Shown: positions 1 to 9,075 of the stretch, piece after piece | Position numbering within the stretch: position 1 is the first letter of the stretch | Layout: every line of letters starts with the position of its first letter | Assembly (NCBI GenBank): GCA_905235575.1 | Contig: CAJOLZ010000018.1 | Location: forward strand, 1-54,688 | Length of the DNA: 54,688 nucleotides | Origin: an uncultured Bacteroidaceae bacterium | GTDB lineage: Bacteria > Bacteroidota > Bacteroidia > Bacteroidales > Bacteroidaceae | Direction of reading: 5' to 3' | Program-made: the position numbers and the translations under genes | The notes under the pieces: generated by a model | What the model saw: only the letters and a program-made list of their open reading frames with translations | Database searches by the model: none | Told to the model about the DNA's origin: nothing

Positions 1-297
1 TATTATAGAAGCATAAATCTATAGGTCTGTTCTTACAAGAGAAATACACAAGGAATAACATTACTCGCGCAAATATTTTTGCGTGAGTAATGTACAAATT
101 CGATGTATGCTGACAAAAACATATTAACTCACGCAAATAATTTTGCGTGAGTTTTGAATTCTTGAAGCTGCACTATGGGTTTCAATATAAGCTAAAACAT
201 AAACCACGCATTATAAAGAAAAAAGTCTCATAATAATAGCTTATTATTAAACTATTATTTGTATCTTTGTGGCGTAAAAGTTTATTATAGAACTATT
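1..297. promoter_or_regulatory. upstream control region of hipBA with two long palindromes
   Basis: No gene is seen here. Two near-perfect palindromes lie 33 bp apart, at 59-92 and 126-153. Their arms share ACTC(G/A)CGCAAA and TTTGCGTGAGT. A third inverted pair, ATAATAG at 233-239 and CTATTAT at 252-258, lies against the -7 box TATCTTTG (262-269), and a second CTATTAT is at 293-299. HipB-type antitoxins bind palindromic operators, so these are candidate operators (inference). An 11-bp sequence at 19-29 recurs at 1979-1989 beyond hipA. Confidence 0.55.
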
Positions 298-651
298 ATG
301 GATGATATATACATGCTTGCAGATGCCATTATCCTTAATAGGATAGGTAGTCACTTGAAAGCTGTCAGGCTGAGACAGAATATCACCCAGCAGAGCCTTG
401 CGGATACTGCAGGAGTGTCTCTGTCATCTCTGAAGAAAATTGAGAAGGGACAAATCGGCTCGTTTGATTCGTTCTTGAGAGTTCTGCGAACCTTAGGCAA
501 ACTTGATGTACTTCAGCAGTTGATTGACGAAGAACAGCTAAGCCCGAGTGAATACTATGAACTCGTCCAGTCGAAAGCTGCCAGACATTCACGGAAACGA
601 GCAGTTGGACGGCTTGATAATAATATTGATAAGGAGGAGTTGTCATGGTAG
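298..651 (+). CDS. HTH-XRE antitoxin, HipB-like
   Basis: This is a 117-residue DNA-binding protein. A helix-turn-helix of the XRE/Cro type spans about residues 17-70 (LKAVRLRQNITQQSLADTAG, then the recognition stretch VSLSSLKKIEKG). The ATG at 298 is chosen because the -7 box TATCTTTG ends at 269, which puts the transcript start near 276. A longer reading from a TTG at 259 would begin upstream of the transcript. The stop overlaps the start of hipA by 7 bp, so translation is probably coupled. By family knowledge it should neutralise the HipA partner and repress its own promoter through the palindromes upstream. The basic C-terminal tail (KAARHSRKRAVGR) could be the toxin- or DNA-contacting segment. 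Family assignment is firm; the operator is inferred. Confidence 0.85.
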   Translation: MDDIYMLADAIILNRIGSHLKAVRLRQNITQQSLADTAGVSLSSLKKIEKGQIGSFDSFLRVLRTLGKLDVLQQLIDEEQLSPSEYYELVQSKAARHSRKRAVGRLDNNIDKEELSW

Positions 652-1922
652 ATGTTGCGAAAGTCAGAATGTTCGGCATACCCGTTGGTATCTTTAATTG
701 GGACGACAGATATGGAGTCGCACGATTTGAGTATGACCGAAGCTTTGTCGGTCGCGGTTTGGAGCCGTCACCTTTGATGATGCCTGTTCGGGAAGGACGG
801 GTTTATTCCTTTGCCAATCTGGGAAAAGACACCTTTCAGGGGCTGCCTGGTATGTTGGCAGATTCACTCCCTGACACCTATGGTCGTGCTCTGTTTGACA
901 GATGGCTGTCTCTGACGGGTCGCACAACTGGCAACCCTATTGAATCGCTCTGTTTCTTGGGAAAACGATGCATGGGGGCATTGGAGTTTGAACCAGCCAT
1001 TGAAGTTTCCTATAACCAAGAAGCCAAGTTTGAGATTGACAGACTGGTAGAGGTTGCCAGAGAAGCCCTTGCGGAGAAATCCTCTTTTACCGTTAATCTG
1101 GAAGATGACAAGAAAGCAGCCGTTGCAGAGATACTGCGCTTAGGCACCTCCGCAGGTGGCCAACGGGCTAAAGCCATCATTGCTTATAATAAAGAAACAG
1201 GTGAAGTACGTTCTGGCCAAGTGGAAGCTCCTGCTGGGTTCGACTACTACCTCATCAAACTTGATGGAGTATCTGCCAAGGCTGGATTCAGAGAGACGGA
1301 GAACTATGGACGGCTGGAATATTCTTTCTACAAGTTAGCCAAGGCCTGCGGTATAGAGATGTCAGAATGTTCTCTCATTGAGGAAAACGGAAGGGCTCAT
1401 TTTCTTACGAAACGCTTTGATAGAAAGAATGGGAAGAAGGTGCACATACAGACACTTTGCGGAATTGCACATTTTGATTACCAACTCCATAGGGCTTACT
1501 CATACGAGCAAGCCTTCAACGTGATGCGGGCATTACGATTGTCCTACTCAGAAGCCAAGCAAATGTTTCGTCGAATGGTGTTCAATGTCGTGATTCGCAA
1601 TCAGGACGACCACACCAAGAACATCTCTTTCTTGATGGAAGAGGATGGGAAGTGGCGTCTCTCGCCTGCTTATGATATGGGCTATGCATACAATCCCAAC
1701 AGCGGTTGGACCGCCACGCATCAGATGTCAATCAATGAAAAGTTCGACAATATTACCCGAGACGACCTGCTGACATTCGCTTCCAGGAATAACATCAAAG
1801 ATGCGACATCCGTTATTGATGATGTTTGTGAAGCGGCTTCGCATTGGGAGGGTATAGCGAAAGATTGCGGTGTTCCACCGGCCATGATCGATGCTATTAT
1901 TCCCAATATGATGCTGGGATAA
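645..1922 (+). CDS. hipA: HipA-family serine/threonine kinase toxin
   Basis: This 425-residue protein carries an N-terminal HipA domain (about 5-110) and a HipA-C kinase domain (about 165-410). Visible kinase features are the glycine-rich loop GTSAGGQRAK (167-176), the catalytic loop RNQDDHTKN (318-326) and the metal-binding segment SPAYDMGY (340-347). E. coli HipA phosphorylates glutamyl-tRNA synthetase and causes growth arrest and persistence; the target of this paralogue cannot be read from sequence. Length matches the family and all key residues are present, so it looks intact. It follows the antitoxin gene with a 7-bp overlap. The 11-bp direct repeats flanking the pair (19-29 and 1979-1989) suggest that the module moves as a unit. 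Confidence 0.9.
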   Translation: MVDVAKVRMFGIPVGIFNWDDRYGVARFEYDRSFVGRGLEPSPLMMPVREGRVYSFANLGKDTFQGLPGMLADSLPDTYGRALFDRWLSLTGRTTGNPIESLCFLGKRCMGALEFEPAIEVSYNQEAKFEIDRLVEVAREALAEKSSFTVNLEDDKKAAVAEILRLGTSAGGQRAKAIIAYNKETGEVRSGQVEAPAGFDYYLIKLDGVSAKAGFRETENYGRLEYSFYKLAKACGIEMSECSLIEENGRAHFLTKRFDRKNGKKVHIQTLCGIAHFDYQLHRAYSYEQAFNVMRALRLSYSEAKQMFRRMVFNVVIRNQDDHTKNISFLMEEDGKWRLSPAYDMGYAYNPNSGWTATHQMSINEKFDNITRDDLLTFASRNNIKDATSVIDDVCEAASHWEGIAKDCGVPPAMIDAIIPNMMLG

Positions 1923-2343
1923 TAATGGAACTATACTCCCATAGAATAGAATCGGAAAAGCATTTAAAAAGATTCCGACTATAGGTCTGGAGTATTTGTG
2001 TAAACAAAAAAGGGGTTGCGTAAACAAAATTGATGCCCTCTCTAATCGAAGAGTGTCGGTTCATCGGCCGGCGGAGAGTCGGCTTACTTTTTGAAAAAAG
2101 AATCTGCAATGCCTGTTTATGGGCAATGCGGATGATGAGTATTGCGCATCTGAGTTTTAGCGGACAGCAATATAACATAAATCTTAGGAACTATGATGAA
2201 CGAAAAACGCACTGTGGTGCGACGGGCGTCGAAGCGTGGTGCGGAGGCTGTCGCAACGTGGTGCGACACGTGTCGGACCGTGGTGCGTCATTTTGCACGG
2301 AATGTACGTCACTCCGGCATGTCTTGTGAGGGGTGATTGGGGA
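1923..2343. other. intergenic region with short direct repeats and one repeat array
   Basis: No convincing gene is present. It holds the right copy of the 11-bp repeat (1979-1989), a direct repeat of GTAAACAAAA (about 1999-2008 and 2020-2029), and a four-unit palindromic array (2208-2287). The short frames that can be read across it have no recognisable domain and run into the array. Confidence 0.6.
2208..2287. repeat. 80-bp palindromic array, copy 1 (four units)
   Basis: Four 14-bp units lie at 2208, 2230, 2252 and 2274. All are in the orientation CGnAnCGTGGTGCG or close to it. They are separated by 8-bp linkers ACGGGCGT, GAGGCTGT and ACACGTGT. The period is exactly 22 bp. An A5 tract precedes the first unit. 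It lies between the convergent hipA and helicase genes. Confidence 0.9.
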
Positions 2344-3807
2344 TTAGTCCTCGGTGTCGGGGGCTTCCTCGGTCTGTGCTTCGGGCCAGTTTACGAGGAA
2401 GACGCGCTCGGTGGCTCGGGTGAGGGCTGTGTAGAGCCATCGGAAGTAGTCGGGCGAGAGCATCTCCTCGGTGACATAGCCTTGGTCGATGAAGACGCGC
2501 GCCCATTGTCCGCCCTGCGCCTTGTGGCACGTGACGGCATAGGAATACTTGATTTGCAGTGCGTTGTAGTATATGTCCTCGCGTATTTTCTTGGCCCGTT
2601 CGCGCTTGTCGGTCAGTTCGGGGTAGTCGTCCCAGACCTGTTGGAAGAGGCTGTCCTGCTGTGTGCGCGTGAGTGCCGGGGCTTCGCTCTGGAGGGTGTC
2701 GAGCAGCACGGTGACGTCCATTTCGCGGTTGTCGTAGTCGGGAAAACGGAGGGTGGCGTCGGCGAAACGGAACCCGTAGAAGTCGCGTTCGTGACGCACA
2801 CGGCGCACCATGGCCACGTCGCCGTTGGCTATGAAAGGCATGTTGTCTTGCTGTTCCGAGAGGCCGGGCTCGCGGTTGCGCTCCGACCAGAAGTAGTTAT
2901 TGCGTGCAATCATGATTTGGTCTCCTCCGGTGAGTTCTTCTTCGTAGTCGAGTATGCGTCCGCGTATGCCTTGGTTGAAGAGGTTGGCGCGTTTGTTGGA
3001 GCGTGTGATGACGACGGTTTCGTCGATGCCACACTGGTTGTATGCGTCCTCGAGGGCCTCCAGGAGGTCGGCACCGGAGATGGACTCGATGTCGGGGAAA
3101 CAGGCGAGGCGCAGGCGGGGAAAAGTGTCGAAGAGTGAGGTCTGTACGAGGCGGCGCAGACGTGTGGCGTTCCAGAGGATGCCGGAGTCGGAAAGCTGGC
3201 GCACCACGTCGGTGAGGTTGCACTGGCGCACCGCGAGTCCGTAGCCCTCGAGGACGTCGGGCGAGAGTGCCGGGCTCTCGTCCTCGCCTACGGGTGGCAG
3301 CTGTGCCGTGTCGCCCACCAACATCAGCCGACAGCCTTCGCAGGAATAGACGAAGTGGACGAGGTCGTCCAGCAGCCGTCCGCTTCCGAACATGGAGCCG
3401 GGCAGTCCCTCGTTGGCTATCATCGAAGCCTCGTCGACAATAAAGAGCGTGTGTTTGTGCAGATTGACGTTGGGCTGGAAGGTCTGCATGTCGAGGAGCG
3501 ATTTCTGGCGGTAGATGCGGCGATGGATGGTGTAGGCCGGAGCGGAGGCGTAGAGCGAGAAGACCTTGGCAGCGCGGCCTGTGGGTGCCAGGAGCATGAC
3601 GTGCTGGCTGAGCTGCCTGAGAGTGCGCACGAAAGCACCTACGAGCGACGTTTTTCCGGTGCCGGCATACCCCGTGAGGAGGAAGAGCTCGTCGGTGGAA
3701 CGCGAAAGCAGGAAATCACACCACGCATGAATGGCTTTTTGCTGCTCCAAGGTGGGTCGATGGTCAAAATTCTGCCCTATAAGGGCTTCCAAATCGGCAC
3801 TAAACAC
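2344..3807 (-). CDS. superfamily 1 DNA helicase, RecD/PIF1-like AAA ATPase
   Basis: This is a 487-residue ATP-dependent helicase. Motif I (Walker A) is GYAGTGKTS at 46-54, motif II FIVDEAS at about 122-128, motif III LVGDTAQLPPVG at 163-174. The UvrD-C-like half has VTCHKAQGGQW and YTALTRATERVFLV near the C-terminus. The N-terminal LEQQKAI resembles a Q-motif. The start is taken as a GTG at 3807, because no in-frame ATG lies before the conserved PTLEQQKAI segment. Related Bacteroidetes proteins of about this length are annotated as ATP-dependent RecD-like helicases; the exact role in repair or recombination is not known from the sequence. It is a single gene, converging on hipA with a repeat array between them. 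Confidence 0.85.
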   Translation of the reverse strand: MFSADLEALIGQNFDHRPTLEQQKAIHAWCDFLLSRSTDELFLLTGYAGTGKTSLVGAFVRTLRQLSQHVMLLAPTGRAAKVFSLYASAPAYTIHRRIYRQKSLLDMQTFQPNVNLHKHTLFIVDEASMIANEGLPGSMFGSGRLLDDLVHFVYSCEGCRLMLVGDTAQLPPVGEDESPALSPDVLEGYGLAVRQCNLTDVVRQLSDSGILWNATRLRRLVQTSLFDTFPRLRLACFPDIESISGADLLEALEDAYNQCGIDETVVITRSNKRANLFNQGIRGRILDYEEELTGGDQIMIARNNYFWSERNREPGLSEQQDNMPFIANGDVAMVRRVRHERDFYGFRFADATLRFPDYDNREMDVTVLLDTLQSEAPALTRTQQDSLFQQVWDDYPELTDKRERAKKIREDIYYNALQIKYSYAVTCHKAQGGQWARVFIDQGYVTEEMLSPDYFRWLYTALTRATERVFLVNWPEAQTEEAPDTED

Positions 3808-3903
3808 AATTCTTTTGCAAAAAGTTGCCCGAAAGAGCGGTTATTTAAATAATTTATTTTACTTTTGCGATGCGAATATACAAAATAAATCTTAAATAAC
3901 GAC

Positions 3904-4593
3904 ATGAAAAAGGTAACTAATGGTGTTTTGGCTGTCTGCGCGCTGGGTTTGCTCTTCATCTGCATCCGCAGCATCCGCGACACACAGAACTTCGATGCTC
4001 AGGTAGCAGCCCGCGAGTCGGTGGTAAAGGCTCGCTTGATTGAAATCCGCAGTGCGCAAGAGGCTTTCAAGGTACGCAACAATGGTGTCTATTGCGACAA
4101 CTGGAACCAACTGATTGAATTTGTAAAGAATGACTCGCTGCCCAGCGTGAAGAAGCAGGGTGTGCTGAGTGACGAACAGATGGATAGGGGTCTGACCGAA
4201 TCGAAGGCAGCTGCCATCGTGAACAGCGGTGACCTGGCCGCCATCAAGGAGTACGGACTGGAGAACTTCCGTCGCGACACCGTGTGGGTTTCTGTAATGG
4301 ACTCGCTCTTCACCTACAATGGCTTCAACGCCGACTCGCTGCGTTACATCCCCTTCGCAGAGGGTGACACCTTCGAAATCATCGCAGTGCCCACCACAAC
4401 CCGCTCGGGCACCATACTCCAGGTGATGGAGTGCAACGCACCTGACACCAGTTTCCTCAAAGGTATGGGCAAAGAGGGCAAACGCCTCATCTATAACCGC
4501 AACGAGGATGCCGAGGCCAAGGGTGCATATCCCGGCCTGAAGATTGGTGAAGCCAGCCCCAACTGGAACAACAATGCCGGCAACTGGGAGTAA
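3904..4593 (+). CDS. conserved membrane-anchored protein of unknown function
   Basis: I do not recognise a named domain in this 229-residue protein. It has one N-terminal hydrophobic segment (about residues 6-24, LAVCALGLLFICI). A soluble domain follows, rich in charged residues, with a helical start (SVVKARLIEIRSAQEAFKVR) resembling a pilin-like or secreted-scaffold N-terminus. The C-terminus ends in an Asn-rich tail (ASPNWNNNAGNWE). A -7 box TACTTTTG lies at 3860-3867, 37 bp before the ATG. It is the first gene of a tight operon with the DUF3822 gene and rsmD. It is probably inner-membrane anchored with the bulk in the periplasm, which is inferred from topology only. Confidence 0.7.
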   Translation: MKKVTNGVLAVCALGLLFICIRSIRDTQNFDAQVAARESVVKARLIEIRSAQEAFKVRNNGVYCDNWNQLIEFVKNDSLPSVKKQGVLSDEQMDRGLTESKAAAIVNSGDLAAIKEYGLENFRRDTVWVSVMDSLFTYNGFNADSLRYIPFAEGDTFEIIAVPTTTRSGTILQVMECNAPDTSFLKGMGKEGKRLIYNRNEDAEAKGAYPGLKIGEASPNWNNNAGNWE

Positions 4594-4612
4594 TTCCTTG
4601 CACACATACAGA

Positions 4613-5311
4613 ATGTCCATCTGCGTCACCGCGGATGGATTTTCTGTTTCTATATATAATAATATAATAGGTGGACGCCCACTGCAGCACGACGTGGTGC
4701 GGCTGCACGAAGGCAACGTGGCCCACGAACTGTTGGAACAGGCACTGACACGTCCACGGCTGACCGACTATAGCTTCACACAGGTGGAGCTGGTGGCCGA
4801 CACACCTGCCACGTGGCTGCCGCTCGAGGACTTCCGCAGCAGCGACGTGCATGCCCTGTACAAACTGAACTTTCCGCGCAGCGAAACAAAAAACAGCGAG
4901 GAACACTACGAGATAGTGCCCTCGCTGGAAGCCGTCGTGCTCTTCTCTCTCGACGAGCAAATAAGGGAAACCGTCGTGAGTCTCTACCCCGAAGCACAAC
5001 TGCGCAGCCGACAGAGCCTGCTGCTGGAGGACGCATTGGAACACGTGCGCCACACACGCGGCAACGCCCGGCAGTGTCATGCCTACGTGGAAGAGGACTC
5101 CCTGCTGCTGTGCATTTTCCAGCAGAAGAAACTCTTGTTCGTGTGCTCCTACGAGGCCCGTTACGACGCCGACCGCCTTTACTATCTGCTCTCGGCATGG
5201 AAGAGCCTGCAGATGGACACGACGAAAGACCACTGCCACCTGCACGGAGCCTCGGACACGCTGCAGGTCGACGTGGAACGCTTCATCAAGAACACCGAAA
5301 GCGAAGACTGA
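4613..5311 (+). CDS. DUF3822 family protein
   Basis: This 232-residue protein matches the Bacteroidetes-restricted DUF3822 family, whose genes typically sit just before rsmD, as here. The ATG at 4613 lies 20 bp after the preceding stop; an earlier in-frame methionine would sit inside the upstream gene. The beginning (SICVTADGFSVSIYNN) and the repeated beta-rich segments (LLLCIFQQKKLLFVCSYEA) fit the actin-like ATPase fold proposed for the family, but no complete nucleotide-binding motif can be pointed to. It has no signal peptide or membrane segment, so it should be cytoplasmic. The 7-bp gap to rsmD suggests joint transcription. Its function is unknown. Confidence 0.8.
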   Translation: MSICVTADGFSVSIYNNIIGGRPLQHDVVRLHEGNVAHELLEQALTRPRLTDYSFTQVELVADTPATWLPLEDFRSSDVHALYKLNFPRSETKNSEEHYEIVPSLEAVVLFSLDEQIRETVVSLYPEAQLRSRQSLLLEDALEHVRHTRGNARQCHAYVEEDSLLLCIFQQKKLLFVCSYEARYDADRLYYLLSAWKSLQMDTTKDHCHLHGASDTLQVDVERFIKNTESED

Positions 5312-5318
5312 CCGAACG

Positions 5319-5855
5319 ATGCGCGTTATCACAGGAAAATACCGCGGACGACATTTCGACGTGCCACGCACCTTCAAGGCGCGTCCGACGACAGACTTTG
5401 CAAAGGAGAATCTGTTCAATGTTCTGAACGGATATATTGACTTCGACGAGGGACCTACGGCACTCGACCTCTTCTCGGGCACGGGAAGCATCACGCTCGA
5501 ACTGCTGAGCCGAGGATGCAGCCGCGTGGTTGCCGTGGAAAAAGACCCGTTGCACTACAGTTTCATACGCTCTTTCGTAGAAAAACTCGGTGACAAGGCT
5601 GCCGACCCGGTGCGTGCCGACGTGTTCCGCTTTCTGGAGCGATGCCGCGAACAATTCGACTTCATCTTTGCCGACCCGCCCTATACGTTGCAGGAACTGG
5701 AACAGCTGCCCGACCTCGTCATGGGGCATAACAGGCTGAAGCCCGACGGCATCTTCGTGCTCGAACACGGCAAGACACAAGATTTCTCGACCCACCCCTG
5801 CTTCGTGGAACACCGCGCATACGGCAGCGTGAACTTCTCCTTCTTCAGAGAGTAA
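5319..5855 (+). CDS. rsmD: 16S rRNA (guanine(966)-N2)-methyltransferase RsmD
   Basis: A 178-residue SAM-dependent methyltransferase that modifies G966 of 16S rRNA in the assembling 30S subunit. Visible features are the N-terminal GKYRGRHFDVP, the segment RPTTDFAKENLFNVL, the SAM-binding motif LDLFSGTGSITLELLSRG (about 50-67), and the catalytic ADPPYTL motif (DPPY). Length matches the family. A longer upstream reading in this frame overlaps the DUF3822 gene and is not needed; the ATG at 5319 starts the conserved MRVITGKYRG. It is the last gene of the operon. Downstream is a three-unit repeat array. Confidence 0.93.
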   Translation: MRVITGKYRGRHFDVPRTFKARPTTDFAKENLFNVLNGYIDFDEGPTALDLFSGTGSITLELLSRGCSRVVAVEKDPLHYSFIRSFVEKLGDKAADPVRADVFRFLERCREQFDFIFADPPYTLQELEQLPDLVMGHNRLKPDGIFVLEHGKTQDFSTHPCFVEHRAYGSVNFSFFRE

Positions 5856-5893
5856 GCCCAATTTTTCGGTATAATGCCCTTTTCGGACTAAAA

Positions 5894-5951
5894 CGCAGCG
5901 TGGTGCGATGGCTGTCGCACTGTGGTGCGTCGGACTGCGCAACGTGGTGCG
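5894..5951. repeat. palindromic array, copy 2 (three units)
   Basis: Units of 14 bp lie at 5894, 5916 and 5938 with linkers ATGGCTGT and TCGGACTG, in the same 22-bp phase as the other copies. All read CGCAnCGTGGTGCG or close to it. A weak fourth unit may follow near 5965 (CGCACTGCGTG), out of phase. It lies between the convergent rsmD and outer-membrane barrel genes. Confidence 0.85.
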
Positions 5952-6021
5952 ACAGCGAGAAAAGCGCACTGCGTGAAATCCAGATGGAGATACGGACAAA
6001 CTAAAGCTGAACACAAACAAC

Positions 6022-6058
6022 AATCCCCGCTCCTCACCAAACGTGAGAAACGGGGATT
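6022..6058 (-). terminator. intrinsic terminator of the outer-membrane barrel gene
   Basis: AATCCCCG (6022-6029) pairs with CGGGGATT (6051-6058), and an inner stem CTCAC/GTGAG (6033-6037/6043-6047) closes the loop. Read on the minus strand the hairpin is followed by a T-rich run (TGTTGTTTGTGTT). It lies 27 bp past the stop of the minus-strand gene at 6085. Confidence 0.7.
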
Positions 6059-6084
6059 GCTCGTTATGAGAAAGTCAGTCGGTC

Positions 6085-9075
6085 TTATCTGCGACCACCG
6101 CCCCATCCGCCGGGACCACCAAAGCCGCCCCATCCGCCGGGACCCATATCGTTGCGCGCCTGACGGCTGCCCATGAGATTCAGACGATACATGAAACGCA
6201 CCATCACATAGCTGTGGATGGCATTGTTCCACGAGTCAGTACGCTGGAAGGCGCTGATGTTACGGCTGATGTTGCTGCGCTCACGCAGGATGTCAAACCA
6301 TTGTACGCTGACTGTGGCAGCCTTGCCCTTGAGGAAGTTCTGGCTGATCTGCGCATTCCAGATGAGTTCGTTGGTGTTCATCGAAGCATCGTCATATCCA
6401 CGACGGCTCTGCTGGCTGATGTCGGAACTGAAACTTGTTCCCCACGGAGCATTGATAACCACGTTTCCACCATAGTTGAACGACCACGTGTCCATGTTCG
6501 CATTCTGCTGAATATCGTTGCGGGCATGCGAATAGTTGAAGCCTCCGTTAACACCTATCTCCATTATGTCGTTGCGGTAGTTCAGGCGCATCCATTCACC
6601 CACGTTCGTATTCTTGGTTACGGACTTCGTCAACGGAGTATTACGGAAGATACGGTCCATGTTCACCGAACCATCGGGATTATAGATATTACCCCACGAG
6701 GAACCATCGCTGTTGCTGCTCATGTAACCCACGTTGTGGTTGTAGTTCAGGTTGATGCCATTGTTGATATTGAAGAGCTTCTTTGCGCCCAGCGCAGAGT
6801 TGAAGTTCAAGTTTCCCCACGAGCCCCAGTTGCCATTGATGTTCATCGGGCGCGAGTAGCGTGTACCCGTCTCTGTGTTATATATGGTGGCATTCGAGAT
6901 GCTGTTCTTCGTCTGGTTGAACGATGCGTTGACACTCCAACCCATCTGCAATGTGGGGATATAATTATTGTAGAAAACATTGAAGTCGTTCTGCCAACTG
7001 CTGCGCAGGCCGGCGTTACCCGTGCTGATGTACAGAGGGTCGCTGTTGTCCACAACCTCAAGCAAACTGGTGATGTTCGGTTGCTGCATACGTCCGTTGA
7101 AGCGCAAGCGTATTTCTCCTGTATTGTACTTCCAGCGATAATCAATACGCGGAGCCCAGTTGAAGGTGTGGCGCACCACCGTTGTGTCCAGCAGATTGCG
7201 TTCATAGTCGAGGTGCGTAGTCTGCGGCTGGAAGTTAACACCAAGGCTCAGGAGATTGCCTCCGTCCATGAATCGTAGCATCAAGGATGCGTCTTGGTTA
7301 TAAGTACGATAGGTAGAGTATACGCTGTTCTCAAGGTTGCGGATGTATTCGAGGCTGTCAAGTCCGGGTATATAGCCCAAATAGAGTTGTTCAGCAGTGT
7401 ACTGACCGGGGAATTTGGTCAGCAGACTGTCAATGCTGTACATACTACGGTCGTTGTCATCGTAGCTATATTGGAACTGGTAGCTTGCCTGCAGGTTAAG
7501 CGGGCCAAGGATGGGTTCGGTGTAACTCAGTCTTGCACGGCCGTCGTATCTCGTAGTGGGCGACGGGATGTACTGGTTTGTGAAATCGGTACGGTGCTGC
7601 TGGTAGTAGTTAATTTCGTTGCGGCTGAATTGAGTGTTTTCGTTTTCAGAATAACTTCCACCTCCGTCGAATGTCAGGTTACGACCAGGCTTACCTAGGC
7701 GACGATTCACCTGTAACCTACCATCCACGTTGGTACCGTTTCCATTGTTTTTGCTGGTACGCACCTGGTCGTTCACAGCAATGCTGTCTCGCACGTCCTT
7801 ATACTCGGGTTTTAAATAATCCTCGAGTGGGTTTTCCATATACTCATAAGGATCTTGGTTGAAGGTCACAGACATACTTTCACTGTGTCCATGCGATTCG
7901 CTGTGCGAGAAACTGGGATTGAAGATAATGCTTGTCGCCGAATCGGGGAACCATTCAAAGCGGAAACGCGAGTTCACATTCGAGTTCGAGTTGATGCTGT
8001 GGTTCATGTTGTTCGAGAATGTCGAGTTGACATTATCCAGGAACATCTCACTGTTCGTTCTTGATAGCGAACTGCTGCGCCGATGGTTGAAAGACACATT
8101 ACCGCCCACTTTCAGTAAGCCAGCCGAATAATCGGGTTTGTCATTCTGCCAACTGAAGTTCGCTCCGGCCATTTGGCTGCTGACGACTCCTCCGCCACCA
8201 CCAAAGCCACCTCGGCCACCACCGCCGGGGAATCCACGGTCGTTCACATTGTTGCTGGACCCAATCAGAGCAAACTGGAAGTTATCCATGAAGCGACTTA
8301 TCATGGCCTGGCCAGAATAACGGTCCTCGGAACCGTAGCCCACGTTGGTGTTGATTATCCATCCTTCCTTCATGCCTTTCTGAAGCGTAAGGTCGAGCAC
8401 CGTCTGCTCCTCTCCGTCCTCAATACCGGTGATGCGGGTGTAGTCGCTCTTCTTGTCGTAAGCCTTCAGTTTCTTAATCATCTTCGAGGTCAGGTTCTTG
8501 GTCGTCATCTTAGTGTCGCCCTCAAAGAAATCTTTTCCCTCGACAAGAATTCTGGTCACGCTCTTGCCGTTAATCTTGATATTACCGTCATCGTCCACTT
8601 CGGCACCTGGCAGTTTCTTCACCAGTTCCTCTAGTGTGGAGCCTTCGGGCATACGGAATGCATCGGCATTATACACAAAGGTGTCGGCTTTCATCTCCAT
8701 CTGAGAGAGTTTTCCAACCACCTCTGCTTCCTGCATCAACTTGGAGTCCTCGTATATCGAAATGGTGCCCATGTTGATGTCCGGAGTCTTTTTAGTGAGC
8801 GTCAGGTTCTTGTAAACGGTCCGATAGCCTACAAAACTCACTCGCATGATATACGTACCGTCTTTCACTGACGGCAACTTGAACTTTCCGTCCACATCGG
8901 TTGTCACAGCGGCTGCCCGTGCGCTGTCTTTTGGAGTCAGCAGTGCGACTGTGGCACCTGGCATCGACTCTTCAGTGGAGCCGTCCTCCACTACTCCACT
9001 CACGGTTATCTTCTGCGCCCATATCATGGCGGGGCACACGCACATCATCACTAAGGTAGCTAAATTCCTCTTCAT
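6085..9075 (-). CDS. outer-membrane beta-barrel protein with carboxypeptidase-like and plug-like domains
   Basis: A 996-residue secreted outer-membrane protein of the TonB-receptor-like family. It has a signal peptide (MKRNLATLVMMCVCPAMIWA, cut before Q), a carboxypeptidase-regulatory-like domain (about 22-110), a plug-like region (ADAFRMPEGSTLEELVKKLP, about 130-230), and a long barrel of the outer-membrane beta-barrel family. Two glycine-rich stretches stand out: one near residues 285-300 and the C-terminal tail (about 978-996) rich in PGGWGG, after the last predicted strand. The tail means that the usual C-terminal aromatic strand signal is internal. The substrate cannot be inferred; no SusD partner adjoins it. 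A minus-strand -7 box TAACTTTG is at 9172-9179. Confidence 0.85.
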   Translation of the reverse strand: MKRNLATLVMMCVCPAMIWAQKITVSGVVEDGSTEESMPGATVALLTPKDSARAAAVTTDVDGKFKLPSVKDGTYIMRVSFVGYRTVYKNLTLTKKTPDINMGTISIYEDSKLMQEAEVVGKLSQMEMKADTFVYNADAFRMPEGSTLEELVKKLPGAEVDDDGNIKINGKSVTRILVEGKDFFEGDTKMTTKNLTSKMIKKLKAYDKKSDYTRITGIEDGEEQTVLDLTLQKGMKEGWIINTNVGYGSEDRYSGQAMISRFMDNFQFALIGSSNNVNDRGFPGGGGRGGFGGGGGVVSSQMAGANFSWQNDKPDYSAGLLKVGGNVSFNHRRSSSLSRTNSEMFLDNVNSTFSNNMNHSINSNSNVNSRFRFEWFPDSATSIIFNPSFSHSESHGHSESMSVTFNQDPYEYMENPLEDYLKPEYKDVRDSIAVNDQVRTSKNNGNGTNVDGRLQVNRRLGKPGRNLTFDGGGSYSENENTQFSRNEINYYQQHRTDFTNQYIPSPTTRYDGRARLSYTEPILGPLNLQASYQFQYSYDDNDRSMYSIDSLLTKFPGQYTAEQLYLGYIPGLDSLEYIRNLENSVYSTYRTYNQDASLMLRFMDGGNLLSLGVNFQPQTTHLDYERNLLDTTVVRHTFNWAPRIDYRWKYNTGEIRLRFNGRMQQPNITSLLEVVDNSDPLYISTGNAGLRSSWQNDFNVFYNNYIPTLQMGWSVNASFNQTKNSISNATIYNTETGTRYSRPMNINGNWGSWGNLNFNSALGAKKLFNINNGINLNYNHNVGYMSSNSDGSSWGNIYNPDGSVNMDRIFRNTPLTKSVTKNTNVGEWMRLNYRNDIMEIGVNGGFNYSHARNDIQQNANMDTWSFNYGGNVVINAPWGTSFSSDISQQSRRGYDDASMNTNELIWNAQISQNFLKGKAATVSVQWFDILRERSNISRNISAFQRTDSWNNAIHSYVMVRFMYRLNLMGSRQARNDMGPGGWGGFGGPGGWGGGRR

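Noticed and set aside
6214..7278. 354-codon open frame on the plus strand
   Set aside because: It is antisense to the barrel domain of the outer-membrane protein; the minus strand shows a continuous 996-residue protein with a signal peptide.
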